Origin: Bacteroidota bacterium
Lineage (GTDB): Bacteria > Bacteroidota > Bacteroidia > Flavobacteriales > Flavobacteriaceae
NCBI GenBank assembly: GCA_023386585.1
Contig: JAEWJM010000017.1
Span: 1 to 24,620 of the forward strand
Direction: 5' to 3'
Length of the DNA stretch: 24,620 nt
Shown here: one piece after another, positions 7,931-14,882 of the stretch
Position numbering within the stretch: position 1 is the stretch's first letter
Layout of the letters: every line of letters begins with the position of its first letter
Translations under genes and position numbers: made by a program
The notes under the pieces: model-generated
The model's database searches: none
Told to the model about the DNA's origin: nothing
The model's input: only the letters and a program-made list of their open reading frames with translations

Positions 7931-8353
7931 CTATTTTAATGTCAAAACCAGAAGTCCGCCAATGATCATGCTTCCGCCAATCGCCGTCTTCCATGTGAAG
8001 GCTTCGTTCAGGATCAGCAATGAGAGAACAATTGTTATGATAATGCTTCCTTTATCAATAAGCGCAACCTGGGAAACATTCCCAATTTTAATCGCTTTAT
8101 AGTAAAATATCCATGAAAGTGAAGTTGTAACTCCCGAAATGGTTAGAAACGCGATGTCGGCGCCTGACAAATTGCGAAAATCCTTTAGCGGCTGGAAAGC
8201 CAGTGCGTTCGCCCAAACCAGTACGAAAACGGTAATGGTCCGCACGGCCAATCCCGTATCGGAACTGACATTCTTCAATCCGAGTTTTGCAATGACTGAT
8301 GTGAGTCCGGCAAAGAACATCGAAATCAGCGCGAAAACAACCCAGTTTTTCAT
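7931..8353 (-). CDS. EamA/DMT-family transporter, single-domain (half-size)
   Basis: A 140-residue integral membrane protein with five probable helices, corresponding to one EamA unit instead of the usual two (10 TM, ~300 residues). Landmarks: an N-terminal 'ALISMFFAGLTSVIAKLGLKN', 'TSLSWIFYYKAIKIGNVSQV' and the end 'GGSMIIGGLLVLTLK'. Half-size members are known and are thought to work as dimers. The start codon lies three bases after the stop of the RecD-like helicase gene, so the two are co-transcribed, although no functional link is evident. The frame is intact, so this looks like a true short family member and not a truncated gene. Substrate unknown. Confidence 0.88.
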   Translation of the reverse strand: MKNWVVFALISMFFAGLTSVIAKLGLKNVSSDTGLAVRTITVFVLVWANALAFQPLKDFRNLSGADIAFLTISGVTTSLSWIFYYKAIKIGNVSQVALIDKGSIIITIVLSLLILNEAFTWKTAIGGSMIIGGLLVLTLK

Positions 8354-8356
8354 CTT

Positions 8357-9775
8357 CTATTCTTCAAAACTTTCATCTTTAAAGCCAATCAGGTACAACC
8401 TGTCTTTTGCGCGTGTGACGGCGGTATAAAGCCACCGCAGGTAATCGCGGTCCACGCCATCGGGCAGGTACGGCTGTTCGACAAAAACAGTATTCCATTG
8501 CCCGCCCTGCGATTTGTGGCAAGTGATCGCATACGCAAATTTCACCTGCAGCGCGTTAAAATGCGGACTCTCCTTCACTTTCTGGAATTTGCGGTATTGC
8601 GACCGCTCGTTTTCAAAATCCTTCATCACTTCCTGATACAGGCGGTTCGATTCGTCGTATGTCAGTGACGGCGATTCGCTTGTGATCGTATCCAAAAGCA
8701 AAACCGTTTCAAACGGTATCTGATTCGGATAATCGACCATTCGAACCTTGACTTTGGCAAACCTGAATCCGTACAGTTCCTGTATTCCGAACAATTCCAG
8801 CACTTCGATGATGTCGCCGTTGGCTATAAATCCGGCCTCATCGGTCTCCTTCAGCCAAAAGTAGTTATTTTTAACAACCATCAGAAAATCGCCGGTCGAC
8901 AATTCGCTGTCCTTGTCGAGAATCCTCGAACGGATCTGCTGGTTGTATTGGTTCGCACGCTTGTTCGAGCGCACGATAAAGGCAGTGTCTTCAATGCTGT
9001 AATTTCCGTACGCGCTGTGGATCGCGTCCTGGATGTCGTAACCGTCAACGAGCCTGACAATGTCGCGAAAACCGGAAAGCCTGAACCTGAATTCGGGAAT
9101 GAAATCCTCTTCTAGAAGCTCACGCATAGCTGTTGCATTGACCAGAATTCCGGAATTTTCCTCCTGTCGCATGACTTCATTCAGCTCAATCGAACGCACG
9201 TTGCGGTCATAATTGCTTTCCAGCATTTCGGTGTTCAGCGCCGGACTCACATCAAGATTTACCGGAGGAAGCTGGGCAGTGTCGCCCAACAAAATCATCT
9301 TGCAGCCTTTTCCGTTGTAAACATATGAGATCAGGTCGTCGAGCACAGAACTATTTGCATACAGTTTTGAATCGGATGCCGAATCGGAAATCATTGAAGC
9401 TTCGTCGACAATGAAAATCGTGTTGGTGTGCTTGTTCTGCTGAAGGGTAAAACTCACACCTCCGCTGCCTTTCTTCGGAAAATATATCTTTTTGTGGATC
9501 GTACATGCCGGCCGGTTGGAGTAGTTTGCGATGACTTTTGCGGCGCGGCCGGTGGGCGCCATCAATACATACTTAAACTGTACCTCGTGCAGGTGGTTGA
9601 CAATCGTCGAGATCACGGTGGTTTTGCCAGTTCCCGCATAACCCTTCAACACGAAAATATCTTTCGAATCCGACGTGATAAAATCGGAAATATCTTTAAA
9701 GAACAAATCCTGCCGATAGGTCGGCTGAAATGGGAAATGCGATTTTAAAACATTATAAAAGCTATTGGGGGTCAT
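8357..9775 (-). CDS. RecD/Dda-like SF1B DNA helicase
   Basis: A 472-residue ATP-dependent 5'-3' DNA helicase of the RecD2/Dda type, stand-alone and not a RecBCD subunit (no recB or recC nearby). Motifs in order: Walker A 'GYAGTGKTT' at residues 45-53, 'LMAPTGRAAKVI' (Ia), Walker B 'FIVDEASMI', 'LLGDTAQLPPV' (III), 'VIVRSNKRANQYN'-like motif IV, 'AYAITCHKSQGGQWNTVFV' (V, UvrD_C_2 domain) and 'LYTAVTRAKDRLYLIGF' (VI). I took ATG 9775 ('MTPNSFYN') over an in-frame start 48 bases upstream because the extra 16 residues do not resemble the family. It heads a minus-strand unit with the eamA-like gene. Likely roles are replication-fork repair or recombination. Confidence 0.93.
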   Translation of the reverse strand: MTPNSFYNVLKSHFPFQPTYRQDLFFKDISDFITSDSKDIFVLKGYAGTGKTTVISTIVNHLHEVQFKYVLMAPTGRAAKVIANYSNRPACTIHKKIYFPKKGSGGVSFTLQQNKHTNTIFIVDEASMISDSASDSKLYANSSVLDDLISYVYNGKGCKMILLGDTAQLPPVNLDVSPALNTEMLESNYDRNVRSIELNEVMRQEENSGILVNATAMRELLEEDFIPEFRFRLSGFRDIVRLVDGYDIQDAIHSAYGNYSIEDTAFIVRSNKRANQYNQQIRSRILDKDSELSTGDFLMVVKNNYFWLKETDEAGFIANGDIIEVLELFGIQELYGFRFAKVKVRMVDYPNQIPFETVLLLDTITSESPSLTYDESNRLYQEVMKDFENERSQYRKFQKVKESPHFNALQVKFAYAITCHKSQGGQWNTVFVEQPYLPDGVDRDYLRWLYTAVTRAKDRLYLIGFKDESFEE

Positions 9776-9869
9776 TTTCGGGTTGTGTCGAAGGATGCCA
9801 AAGATACCATTTTTAAGCGGCAACCGTTGAAGAATTCGGCTGTGCGAACCATTGCAAAATAAAAAATTG

Positions 9870-9877
9870 TAAGTTTG
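9870..9877 (+). promoter_or_regulatory. -7 promoter box (TAAGTTTG) for DUF3822-rsmD
   Basis: It matches TAnnTTTG and lies 17 bases upstream of the ATG at 9895. A TTG at 9852-9854 is a possible -33 element, but its spacing (15) is shorter than usual. The implied leader is only about 12 bases. Confidence 0.5.
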
Positions 9878-9894
9878 CCTTCATCACGCCAGCT

Positions 9895-10713
9895 ATGTCC
9901 AATAACGCGATCATTACCGAAAAAAAATACCGGAAACTTACAATTAAGGTCTCGCCTGAAGGATTGTCCTTTTGCTGCCACGATACTTTAAGCGGGGCGG
10001 TGTTGTCGCTTCGCGAAGTAGATTTTTCAAAGTATCCCCGAGCAACCCGCACTGAAGATCATTATTGGAAAGCTTTCGTCGACAACATCGAGCTCACGCG
10101 AACCTACGACAGTGTTTCTGTCATTCACGACAACAACCTGAATACATTTGTCCCACAGCCGCTTTTCGACGTGGATTACATGGGAAGCTATCTGCAGTAC
10201 AATACGAAGGTTTTCGAGACTGATTTTTTCGATTACGACGAACTGCTCAACTATGATATGAATAACGTTTACATCCCTTATGTGAACATCAACAACTTTC
10301 TACTGGATCAGTTTGGCACATTTGAATATCACAATGCCAATACGATCCTGGTGTCGCGATTGCTCGATACCGCGCGGAACCAAACCGATCCGCACGTTTA
10401 TGCGCATTTTTCAAAAGGCCGCTTTGAGATTGTCGTGCTGCAGCACCAGAAACTTGTACTATTTAATTCGTTTGATTTTACTACCAAGGAAGACTTTCTC
10501 TATTACCTGCTATTTACTGCAGAACAGCTGAGCCTAAATCCAGAAGTTTTTCACCTGAGCCTGCTTGGCGAAGTGGAAAAAGACAGCGATCTTTTCAGGA
10601 TGGCATACAAGTATGTGCGGAATGTGTCGTTATATGACGTGTCGGCGCTCGCGGAAAAAAACGGACTTTCGGCCGCCGAAAACCTGAAACATTTCATACT
10701 GCTGCAATCATGA
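9895..10713 (+). CDS. DUF3822 family protein
   Basis: A 272-residue protein that I match to DUF3822, a Bacteroidetes family commonly found beside rsmD. No signal peptide or membrane helix, so cytosolic. Visible features are an N-terminal beta-rich part ('YRKLTIKVSPEGLSFCCHD'), an acidic central part, and a second beta-alpha segment ('VYAHFSKGRFEIVVLQHQKL', 'LFNSFDFTTKEDFLYYLLF'). That alternation recalls actin-like folds, but this is only an impression. Its stop overlaps the rsmD start by ATGA, so the two are translationally coupled. Function is unknown; the context hints at ribosome biogenesis. Confidence 0.85.
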   Translation: MSNNAIITEKKYRKLTIKVSPEGLSFCCHDTLSGAVLSLREVDFSKYPRATRTEDHYWKAFVDNIELTRTYDSVSVIHDNNLNTFVPQPLFDVDYMGSYLQYNTKVFETDFFDYDELLNYDMNNVYIPYVNINNFLLDQFGTFEYHNANTILVSRLLDTARNQTDPHVYAHFSKGRFEIVVLQHQKLVLFNSFDFTTKEDFLYYLLFTAEQLSLNPEVFHLSLLGEVEKDSDLFRMAYKYVRNVSLYDVSALAEKNGLSAAENLKHFILLQS

Positions 10714-11300
10714 GGATCATTTCCGGAAAGTTTAAAGGCAGGCGGATCAACCCGCCGAAAAACCTTCCCGTGCGGCCAACAACCGACATGAGCAAGGAAT
10801 CACTTTTTAATGTCCTTAACAATCGTTACGACTTTGATGAGATCACCGTACTGGACCTTTTCGCTGGAACAGGAAACGTTAGTTATGAATTCGGCTCGCG
10901 CGGAACCGAATCAATTACCTGCGTCGATGAAGATCCGGGCTGCATCAGGTTCATTAAGCAAACCGCCTCGGAATTCGACTTTAATATATCGGCAATCCGA
11001 AGCAATGTTTTTTCGTTTCTTGATAAAGCCAGTGAAAGCTTCGATGTAATTTTCGCAGATCCGCCCTATCACATGGAAGCTGAAAAGCTCGCGCGGATCG
11101 TTTCTTCTGTATTTGACAGGTCGCTTATCAAAGAAGGCGGCATGCTGATCATTGAGCATTCGCGCCACGCGAAGTTAAGCGGGCTTCCGCAGTATGCGTT
11201 CCAAAAAAATTATGGTGGATCGGTATTCAGTTTCTTTTCGAATTCGGCCGGTCAGGAAGACAGCGAAACGTTGGACGACGAAGCGGAACCTGAATCATAA
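10710..11300 (+). CDS. rsmD: 16S rRNA (guanine(966)-N(2))-methyltransferase
   Basis: An SAM-dependent enzyme that methylates G966 of 16S rRNA in the assembled 30S particle. 196 residues. It begins with the family signature 'MRIISGKFKGRRI' and 'RPTTDMSKESLFNVL'. The SAM-binding motif I is 'VLDLFAGTGNVSYE', the acidic loop is 'ITCVDEDPGC', and the catalytic N-methyltransferase motif IV is 'FADPPYHME'. The C-terminal ~15 residues are acidic ('DSETLDDEAEPES'), probably disordered and not conserved. It overlaps DUF3822 by four bases and converges on rnpB, whose terminal T-tract abuts the rsmD stop. Confidence 0.96.
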   Translation: MRIISGKFKGRRINPPKNLPVRPTTDMSKESLFNVLNNRYDFDEITVLDLFAGTGNVSYEFGSRGTESITCVDEDPGCIRFIKQTASEFDFNISAIRSNVFSFLDKASESFDVIFADPPYHMEAEKLARIVSSVFDRSLIKEGGMLIIEHSRHAKLSGLPQYAFQKNYGGSVFSFFSNSAGQEDSETLDDEAEPES

Positions 11301-11306
11301 AAAAAA
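11299..11306 (-). terminator. T-tract ending rnpB
   Basis: On the minus strand eight Ts follow directly after the 3' side of the P1 stem (GGCCTGC). P1 itself pairs with the far 5' end, so termination probably relies on the structured 3' end plus the U-run. The tract overlaps the stop codon of the convergent rsmD. Confidence 0.5.
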
Positions 11307-11619
11307 GCAGGCCTGTAAGCCGGGTTCTGTATCCCAATTTTGATATGGGATCCTTATCATTTATCTAGTCCCGCTGTTGCCAACGGGATCAATCTATCTA
11401 CCCTTCAGCAACGGACGGGCAGCCCTTAAATGCTGATATACTTGATATTTCACCGCATAGAGTTTACCTGGTTTCACTACAGCATTACCTGTACATACTT
11501 TCTGTTGCACTTGTCCTGACCCCGCGATTGCGGAGCCGGCGGGCGTTACCCGCTATGCTGCCCTATGGTGCCCGGACTTTCCTCCCTTCCTTTCGGAACG
11601 GCGATAAGGCGGCCTGCAG
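11307..11619 (-). ncRNA. rnpB: RNase P RNA (class A)
   Basis: The catalytic RNA that matures tRNA 5' ends, read on the minus strand. The two ends form P1: GCAGGCC on the 5' side (from 11617) pairs with GGCCTGC at the 3' end (11313-11307). Conserved core elements are visible: 'GGAAAGTCCGGGCACCATAG' near the 5' end (CR-I), 'AGGGTAGATAGATTGA' in the middle, and 'ACAGAACCCGGCTTACAGG' close to the 3' end (CR-V). The GGTAA...GAAACC stretch and the length of about 313 nt suit class A. A -7 box TACCTTTG lies just upstream and a T8 tract just downstream. The exact ends are uncertain by a few bases. Confidence 0.95.
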
Positions 11620-11622
11620 GTG

Positions 11623-11630
11623 CAAAGGTA
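11623..11630 (-). promoter_or_regulatory. rnpB -7 promoter box (TACCTTTG)
   Basis: On the minus strand it reads TACCTTTG, an exact TAnnTTTG match, placed a few bases upstream of the first P1 nucleotides. No good -33 TTTG is visible; the region is A-rich instead. The 95-base space up to 11715 is shared with the divergent gene at 11716, which has a near-match box TAAATTTA at 11678-11685. Confidence 0.6.
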
Positions 11631-11715
11631 CAGTTTTACTTTAACTTTTTTTTACCACCGCCGGGCGCTAAAAAACGTAAATTTAAGAGACCAAAACGTA
11701 CCAAATAATATAACC

Positions 11716-12027
11716 ATGGAACACCAGATTTATCATTACGCGACTGTCTCGAAAGCGCTGGAAGAACTGAAGAAGAAAGGCTTTACAGTAGATTACAATA
11801 TCAAGGAGGATGAAATTAACTCGCATCCTGATGATTTTGAGATCGTCCACATATACCGTTACGAAGGAATTACCGATCCGGGCGATGAGGCTACGGTTTA
11901 CGGAATAAAATCGAAAAAGGGAGAAAAAGGCGTTTTTGTTGCGGGCCAATCCACCTATGCTGAAAGCAGTGCAGCAATGACGCTTCTGGACATGAGCATC
12001 AAGGGCCGGACCGACAGCACCCAATGA
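11716..12027 (+). CDS. Small conserved protein of the type labelled 'phosphoribosylpyrophosphate synthetase' in Bacteroidetes
   Basis: 103 residues, cytosolic. The pattern 'TVSKALEELKKKGFTVDYN...HPDDFEIVHIYRYEGITDPGDEATVYGI' matches a small family that I recall from Bacteroidetes, often carrying a PRPP-synthetase name. It is far too short for that enzyme (~310 residues) and has no PRPP-binding motif, so the label is unsupported; treat it as unknown. I chose ATG 11716 because the frame upstream runs into the rnpB promoter and has no family resemblance. Its stop overlaps the topoisomerase start (ATGA), suggesting coupled translation. Confidence 0.85.
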   Translation: MEHQIYHYATVSKALEELKKKGFTVDYNIKEDEINSHPDDFEIVHIYRYEGITDPGDEATVYGIKSKKGEKGVFVAGQSTYAESSAAMTLLDMSIKGRTDSTQ

Positions 12028-13103
12028 ACCGGCTGGCAGCAAAACTTGAAAAAATCGGGCGGGATTCAAAAATTGCGGCAAAAGCTGTCGGATTGCGCTA
12101 TTACTCGAAATCTGAAAAAGGTTATTTCAGAAGACGAACTGACGACGGATTCGAATATTTCGACGAAAACGGCGATGTTGTTCGCGACGAAGCCGTTCTT
12201 GAGCGGATCCGCAAGCTCGTCATTCCGCCCGCCTGGGAAAATGTGTGGATTTCACCGTTTGAACACGGCCATCTTCAGGTCACCGGAATCGACACAAAAG
12301 GCCGCAAGCAATACCGCTATCATTCGGATTGGAATAAGATCAGGAACCAGACAAAATTTTTCCGGCTTCGGCGATTTGCACTGGCATTGCCGAAAATACG
12401 GGAACGCGTTGACGCCGATCTCGCACGTCAGGGCCTTCCTTACGAAAAAGTGGTCGCATTGGTCGTGCGGCTCATTGAATTGACCAATATCCGAATCGGA
12501 AACGACGCTTATAAAAAGCTTTATGGCTCGTTCGGACTCACGACTTTGCGCGACAAACACGTTAAGTTTGACAAATCAACCGTCTATTTTGACTTTGTCG
12601 GCAAGAAAGGAATCAAGCACAAAATCAGCCTGCGGAGCCAGAAACTGGCAAATCTTGTCAGGCGTTGCAAAGATATTCCGGGCCAGGAATTGTTTCAGTA
12701 TTTGGACGATGACGGTAATCGCCATACAATCGGTTCTGCCGATGTAAATTCTTATCTCAAGGAAATCACCGAGGAGGATTTTACGGCGAAAGATTTCCGC
12801 TCCTGGGCAGGCAGCGTCAACGCTCTTTGCGCCTTACACGAAGCAGGCGAATTTGCAAGCGCAACCGACTGCAAGAAGAAAATTGTCGAAGTGCTTGATT
12901 CGGTTGCGTCAAAACTTGGGAATACGCGTACAGTTTGCCGCAAGTATTACGTTCATCCAACGGTTATTGCATCCTATGAAAATGGAACGCTTCACCTGTA
13001 TAAACCGAATCCCGACGAATTGAGCGAGAATAAACTGAATCCTGACGAGGAAGCTCTTTTAAAGCTTCTGAACAGCGAAGCCATCGCCGAAGTGATTGCG
13101 TAA
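12024..13103 (+). CDS. DNA topoisomerase IB (poxvirus/bacterial type)
   Basis: A 359-residue type IB topoisomerase, which relaxes supercoils through a 3'-phosphotyrosyl link. The N-terminal domain (~1-100) shows 'GYFRRRTDDGFEYFDENG', 'LVIPPAWENVWISP' and 'GHLQVTGIDTKGRKQYRYH'. The catalytic domain has 'VVALVVRLIELTNIRIGND', 'FGLTTLRDKHV' (Arg), 'GKKGIKHKISL' (Lys), 'FTAKDFRSWAGSVNA' (second Arg) and the tyrosine region 'GNTRTVCRKYYVHPTVI'. Length is normal for bacterial members. It overlaps the preceding small gene by four bases and is followed one base later by a lipoprotein gene, so all three form one unit. Bacterial topo IB is an accessory enzyme, not an essential one. Confidence 0.96.
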   Translation: MNRLAAKLEKIGRDSKIAAKAVGLRYYSKSEKGYFRRRTDDGFEYFDENGDVVRDEAVLERIRKLVIPPAWENVWISPFEHGHLQVTGIDTKGRKQYRYHSDWNKIRNQTKFFRLRRFALALPKIRERVDADLARQGLPYEKVVALVVRLIELTNIRIGNDAYKKLYGSFGLTTLRDKHVKFDKSTVYFDFVGKKGIKHKISLRSQKLANLVRRCKDIPGQELFQYLDDDGNRHTIGSADVNSYLKEITEEDFTAKDFRSWAGSVNALCALHEAGEFASATDCKKKIVEVLDSVASKLGNTRTVCRKYYVHPTVIASYENGTLHLYKPNPDELSENKLNPDEEALLKLLNSEAIAEVIA

Positions 13104-13104
13104 C

Positions 13105-13719
13105 ATGAAATATCTAACTCTTTTCGCGTTGCTACTTTTCTCCTGCAATCGGTCAAAGGAAACCGATAAAGTGGTCGTACGAGATTCCATTACTGAAAAG
13201 AAAGCGCCCATTCCCGAAATTCCTTCCGGATATTTGATTGAACCCGGCGTCAGGATTGGCCATATTGAACTGAACAGCGATGCCGAAAAACTCGATTCAC
13301 TTCTCGGAAAACCCGACTTTTCAGACGCGGCAATGGGAAAAGCATGGGTTTCATGGTATGGAAAAAATACGGACGGCGGAAAGCAGCAAGAGTTGAATGT
13401 TTATACGACATACGAAAACAATGAACTGATGAAAAAAGTCGTCCGGCTTGTTCGGGTGACTTCATCACAGTTCCAGACATCACACGGGTTGCGCACTGGC
13501 GACTCATTCGAAAAGATCCAAAAAGCATTTCCTGACATTGTTCATCTGGGTGATTACAACGCTTCTACTCCCGAGCCGGTTTTGATGTACGATGAGGTGC
13601 AATCCGGAATCGCATTCGAATTTCAAAACGACACTTGCATAGCGATAACGATCCATCCGAAAGGACGTAAAGTCACTGACGACTACATCACGCTGCATCC
13701 GGACATGAAGCTGTTGTAA
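13105..13719 (+). CDS. Lipoprotein of unknown function
   Basis: A 204-residue predicted lipoprotein: the signal 'MKYLTLFALLLFSC' ends in a good lipobox (LFSC), followed by a charged linker. I took ATG 13105 over an upstream in-frame TTG because it gives this clean signal. The mature part has two similar half-motifs, 'GVRIGHIELNSDAEKLDSLLGKPD' and 'HGLRTGDSFEKIQKAFPD', each a strand-turn-helix of the kind seen in BLIP/SmpA-like folds; this is a weak fold impression. It starts one base after the topoisomerase stop, so it is co-transcribed despite acting in a different compartment. I do not recognise a named family. Confidence 0.8.
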   Translation: MKYLTLFALLLFSCNRSKETDKVVVRDSITEKKAPIPEIPSGYLIEPGVRIGHIELNSDAEKLDSLLGKPDFSDAAMGKAWVSWYGKNTDGGKQQELNVYTTYENNELMKKVVRLVRVTSSQFQTSHGLRTGDSFEKIQKAFPDIVHLGDYNASTPEPVLMYDEVQSGIAFEFQNDTCIAITIHPKGRKVTDDYITLHPDMKLL

Positions 13720-13779
13720 CGGTGGATAACTTTTGATTATTTACGGCTTTCCTCGTTTTTTTTCTCCTTATTTAAAATC

Positions 13780-13787
13780 TATATTTG
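13780..13787 (+). promoter_or_regulatory. dnaX -7 promoter box (TATATTTG)
   Basis: An exact TAnnTTTG match only 9 bases before the ATG at 13797. The -33 position holds a run of Ts (13756-13763) instead of TTTG. A start site 5-7 bases downstream would leave an almost leaderless dnaX mRNA. The box also argues against the in-frame TTG at 13785 as start codon. Confidence 0.5.
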
Positions 13788-13796
13788 CGGGAATAT

Positions 13797-14882
13797 ATGG
13801 AGCAGTTTGTAGTATCAGCAAGGAAATACCGTCCGCAGACATTTAAAGATGTCGTGGGCCAAAAGGCCATTACTTCTACCCTGCTGAATGCCATTGAAAC
13901 CAATCATCTGGCGTCGGCGTTGCTTTTTACCGGACCGCGTGGCGTTGGAAAAACTACCTGCGCGCGAATCCTTGCCCGCAAGATAAATCAACCCGGTTAC
14001 GACGATTCGAACGAGGATTTTGCGTTCAACATCTTCGAGCTCGATGCTGCCTCGAATAATTCCGTCGATGACATTCGAAACCTGATCGACCAGGTGCGGA
14101 TTCCGCCGCAAACCGGCCAGTATAAAGTCTACATCATCGACGAGGTTCACATGTTGTCTTCAGCCGCTTTCAACGCTTTCTTGAAAACACTTGAAGAACC
14201 GCCAAAACACGCGATCTTCATCCTGGCAACGACCGAAAAGCACAAGATCATTCCGACGATCCTCTCGCGGTGCCAGATTTTCGATTTCAAAAGAATCACT
14301 GTAAAAGATGTAAAAGAGCATCTTGCCGAAGTTGCCACAAGCCAGGGCGTTAGCTACGAAGACGATGCACTTCACATTATTGCTTTAAAGTCGGATGGCG
14401 CGATGCGTGACGCACTGTCGATCTTTGACCGTGTAGTTTCGTATTGTGGAAGCAATCTGACACGACAGGCAGTGACCGAAAACCTGAATGTACTTGATTT
14501 TGAAACTTACATTTCGGTAACGGACCTGATCCTGACCAACAAAATTCCAGAATTGCTGCTAGCCTACAATGATATTCTGGCGAGAGGATTCGACGGGCAT
14601 CATTTTATCGCCGGACTGGCCTCGCATTTCCGCGACTTGCTGGTTGCAAAAACACCTTCGACGATTCCGCTGCTTGAGGCGGGAGAACATGCACAAAAAC
14701 AATACGGGATGCAATCTCAAAAAGCATCGCAGGAATTTCTTCTGAAGGCGATCGACATTGCCAACGACTGCGACCTGAAATTCAAGACAAGCCAGAATCA
14801 GCGGCTGCTCGTTGAGCTTTGCCTGATGCAACTCGCCTCCATCACCTACGATGGAGAAAAAAAAAAGTTGACGGATTTATAA
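13797..14882 (+). CDS. dnaX: DNA polymerase III gamma/tau, zero-frame part (gamma-like form)
   Basis: Clamp-loader ATPase. The zero frame gives 361 residues covering AAA+ domains I-II and oligomerisation domain III, the extent of a gamma subunit. Walker A GPRGVGKT is at 46-53, DEVH (Walker B) at 115-118 and the SRC arginine-finger motif at 157-159; 'ELDAASNNSVDDIR' and 'AFNAFLKTLEEPPKHAIF' are diagnostic. The four-cysteine zinc module normally found between Walker A and 'ELDAASN' is missing, replaced by an acidic loop. The frame ends six codons after the heptamer A AAA AAG at the end of an A10 tract. The tau-specific region continues in the -1 frame. Either a real recoding site or a one-base error; see the next two entries. 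Confidence 0.93.
   Translation: MEQFVVSARKYRPQTFKDVVGQKAITSTLLNAIETNHLASALLFTGPRGVGKTTCARILARKINQPGYDDSNEDFAFNIFELDAASNNSVDDIRNLIDQVRIPPQTGQYKVYIIDEVHMLSSAAFNAFLKTLEEPPKHAIFILATTEKHKIIPTILSRCQIFDFKRITVKDVKEHLAEVATSQGVSYEDDALHIIALKSDGAMRDALSIFDRVVSYCGSNLTRQAVTENLNVLDFETYISVTDLILTNKIPELLLAYNDILARGFDGHHFIAGLASHFRDLLVAKTPSTIPLLEAGEHAQKQYGMQSQKASQEFLLKAIDIANDCDLKFKTSQNQRLLVELCLMQLASITYDGEKKKLTDL
14857..14867 (+). other. A10 slippery tract in dnaX with in-frame A AAA AAG heptamer
   Basis: Ten consecutive As (14857-14866) are followed by G. Zero-frame codons are GAA AAA AAA AAG, so the last seven bases form A AAA AAG with the same phasing as the E. coli dnaX -1 frameshift site. A -1 slip gives '...GEKKKVDGFIIP' and enters the tau frame. 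ATGGAG at 14851-14856 lies against the tract. Only a weak downstream stem (GACG/CGTC) is visible. A9-A10 runs also allow RNA polymerase slippage, as in Thermus dnaX. Confidence 0.7.

Noticed and set aside
11620..11715. N-terminal extension of the small protein before ATG 11716
   Set aside because: The extension covers the rnpB promoter and lacks family similarity.
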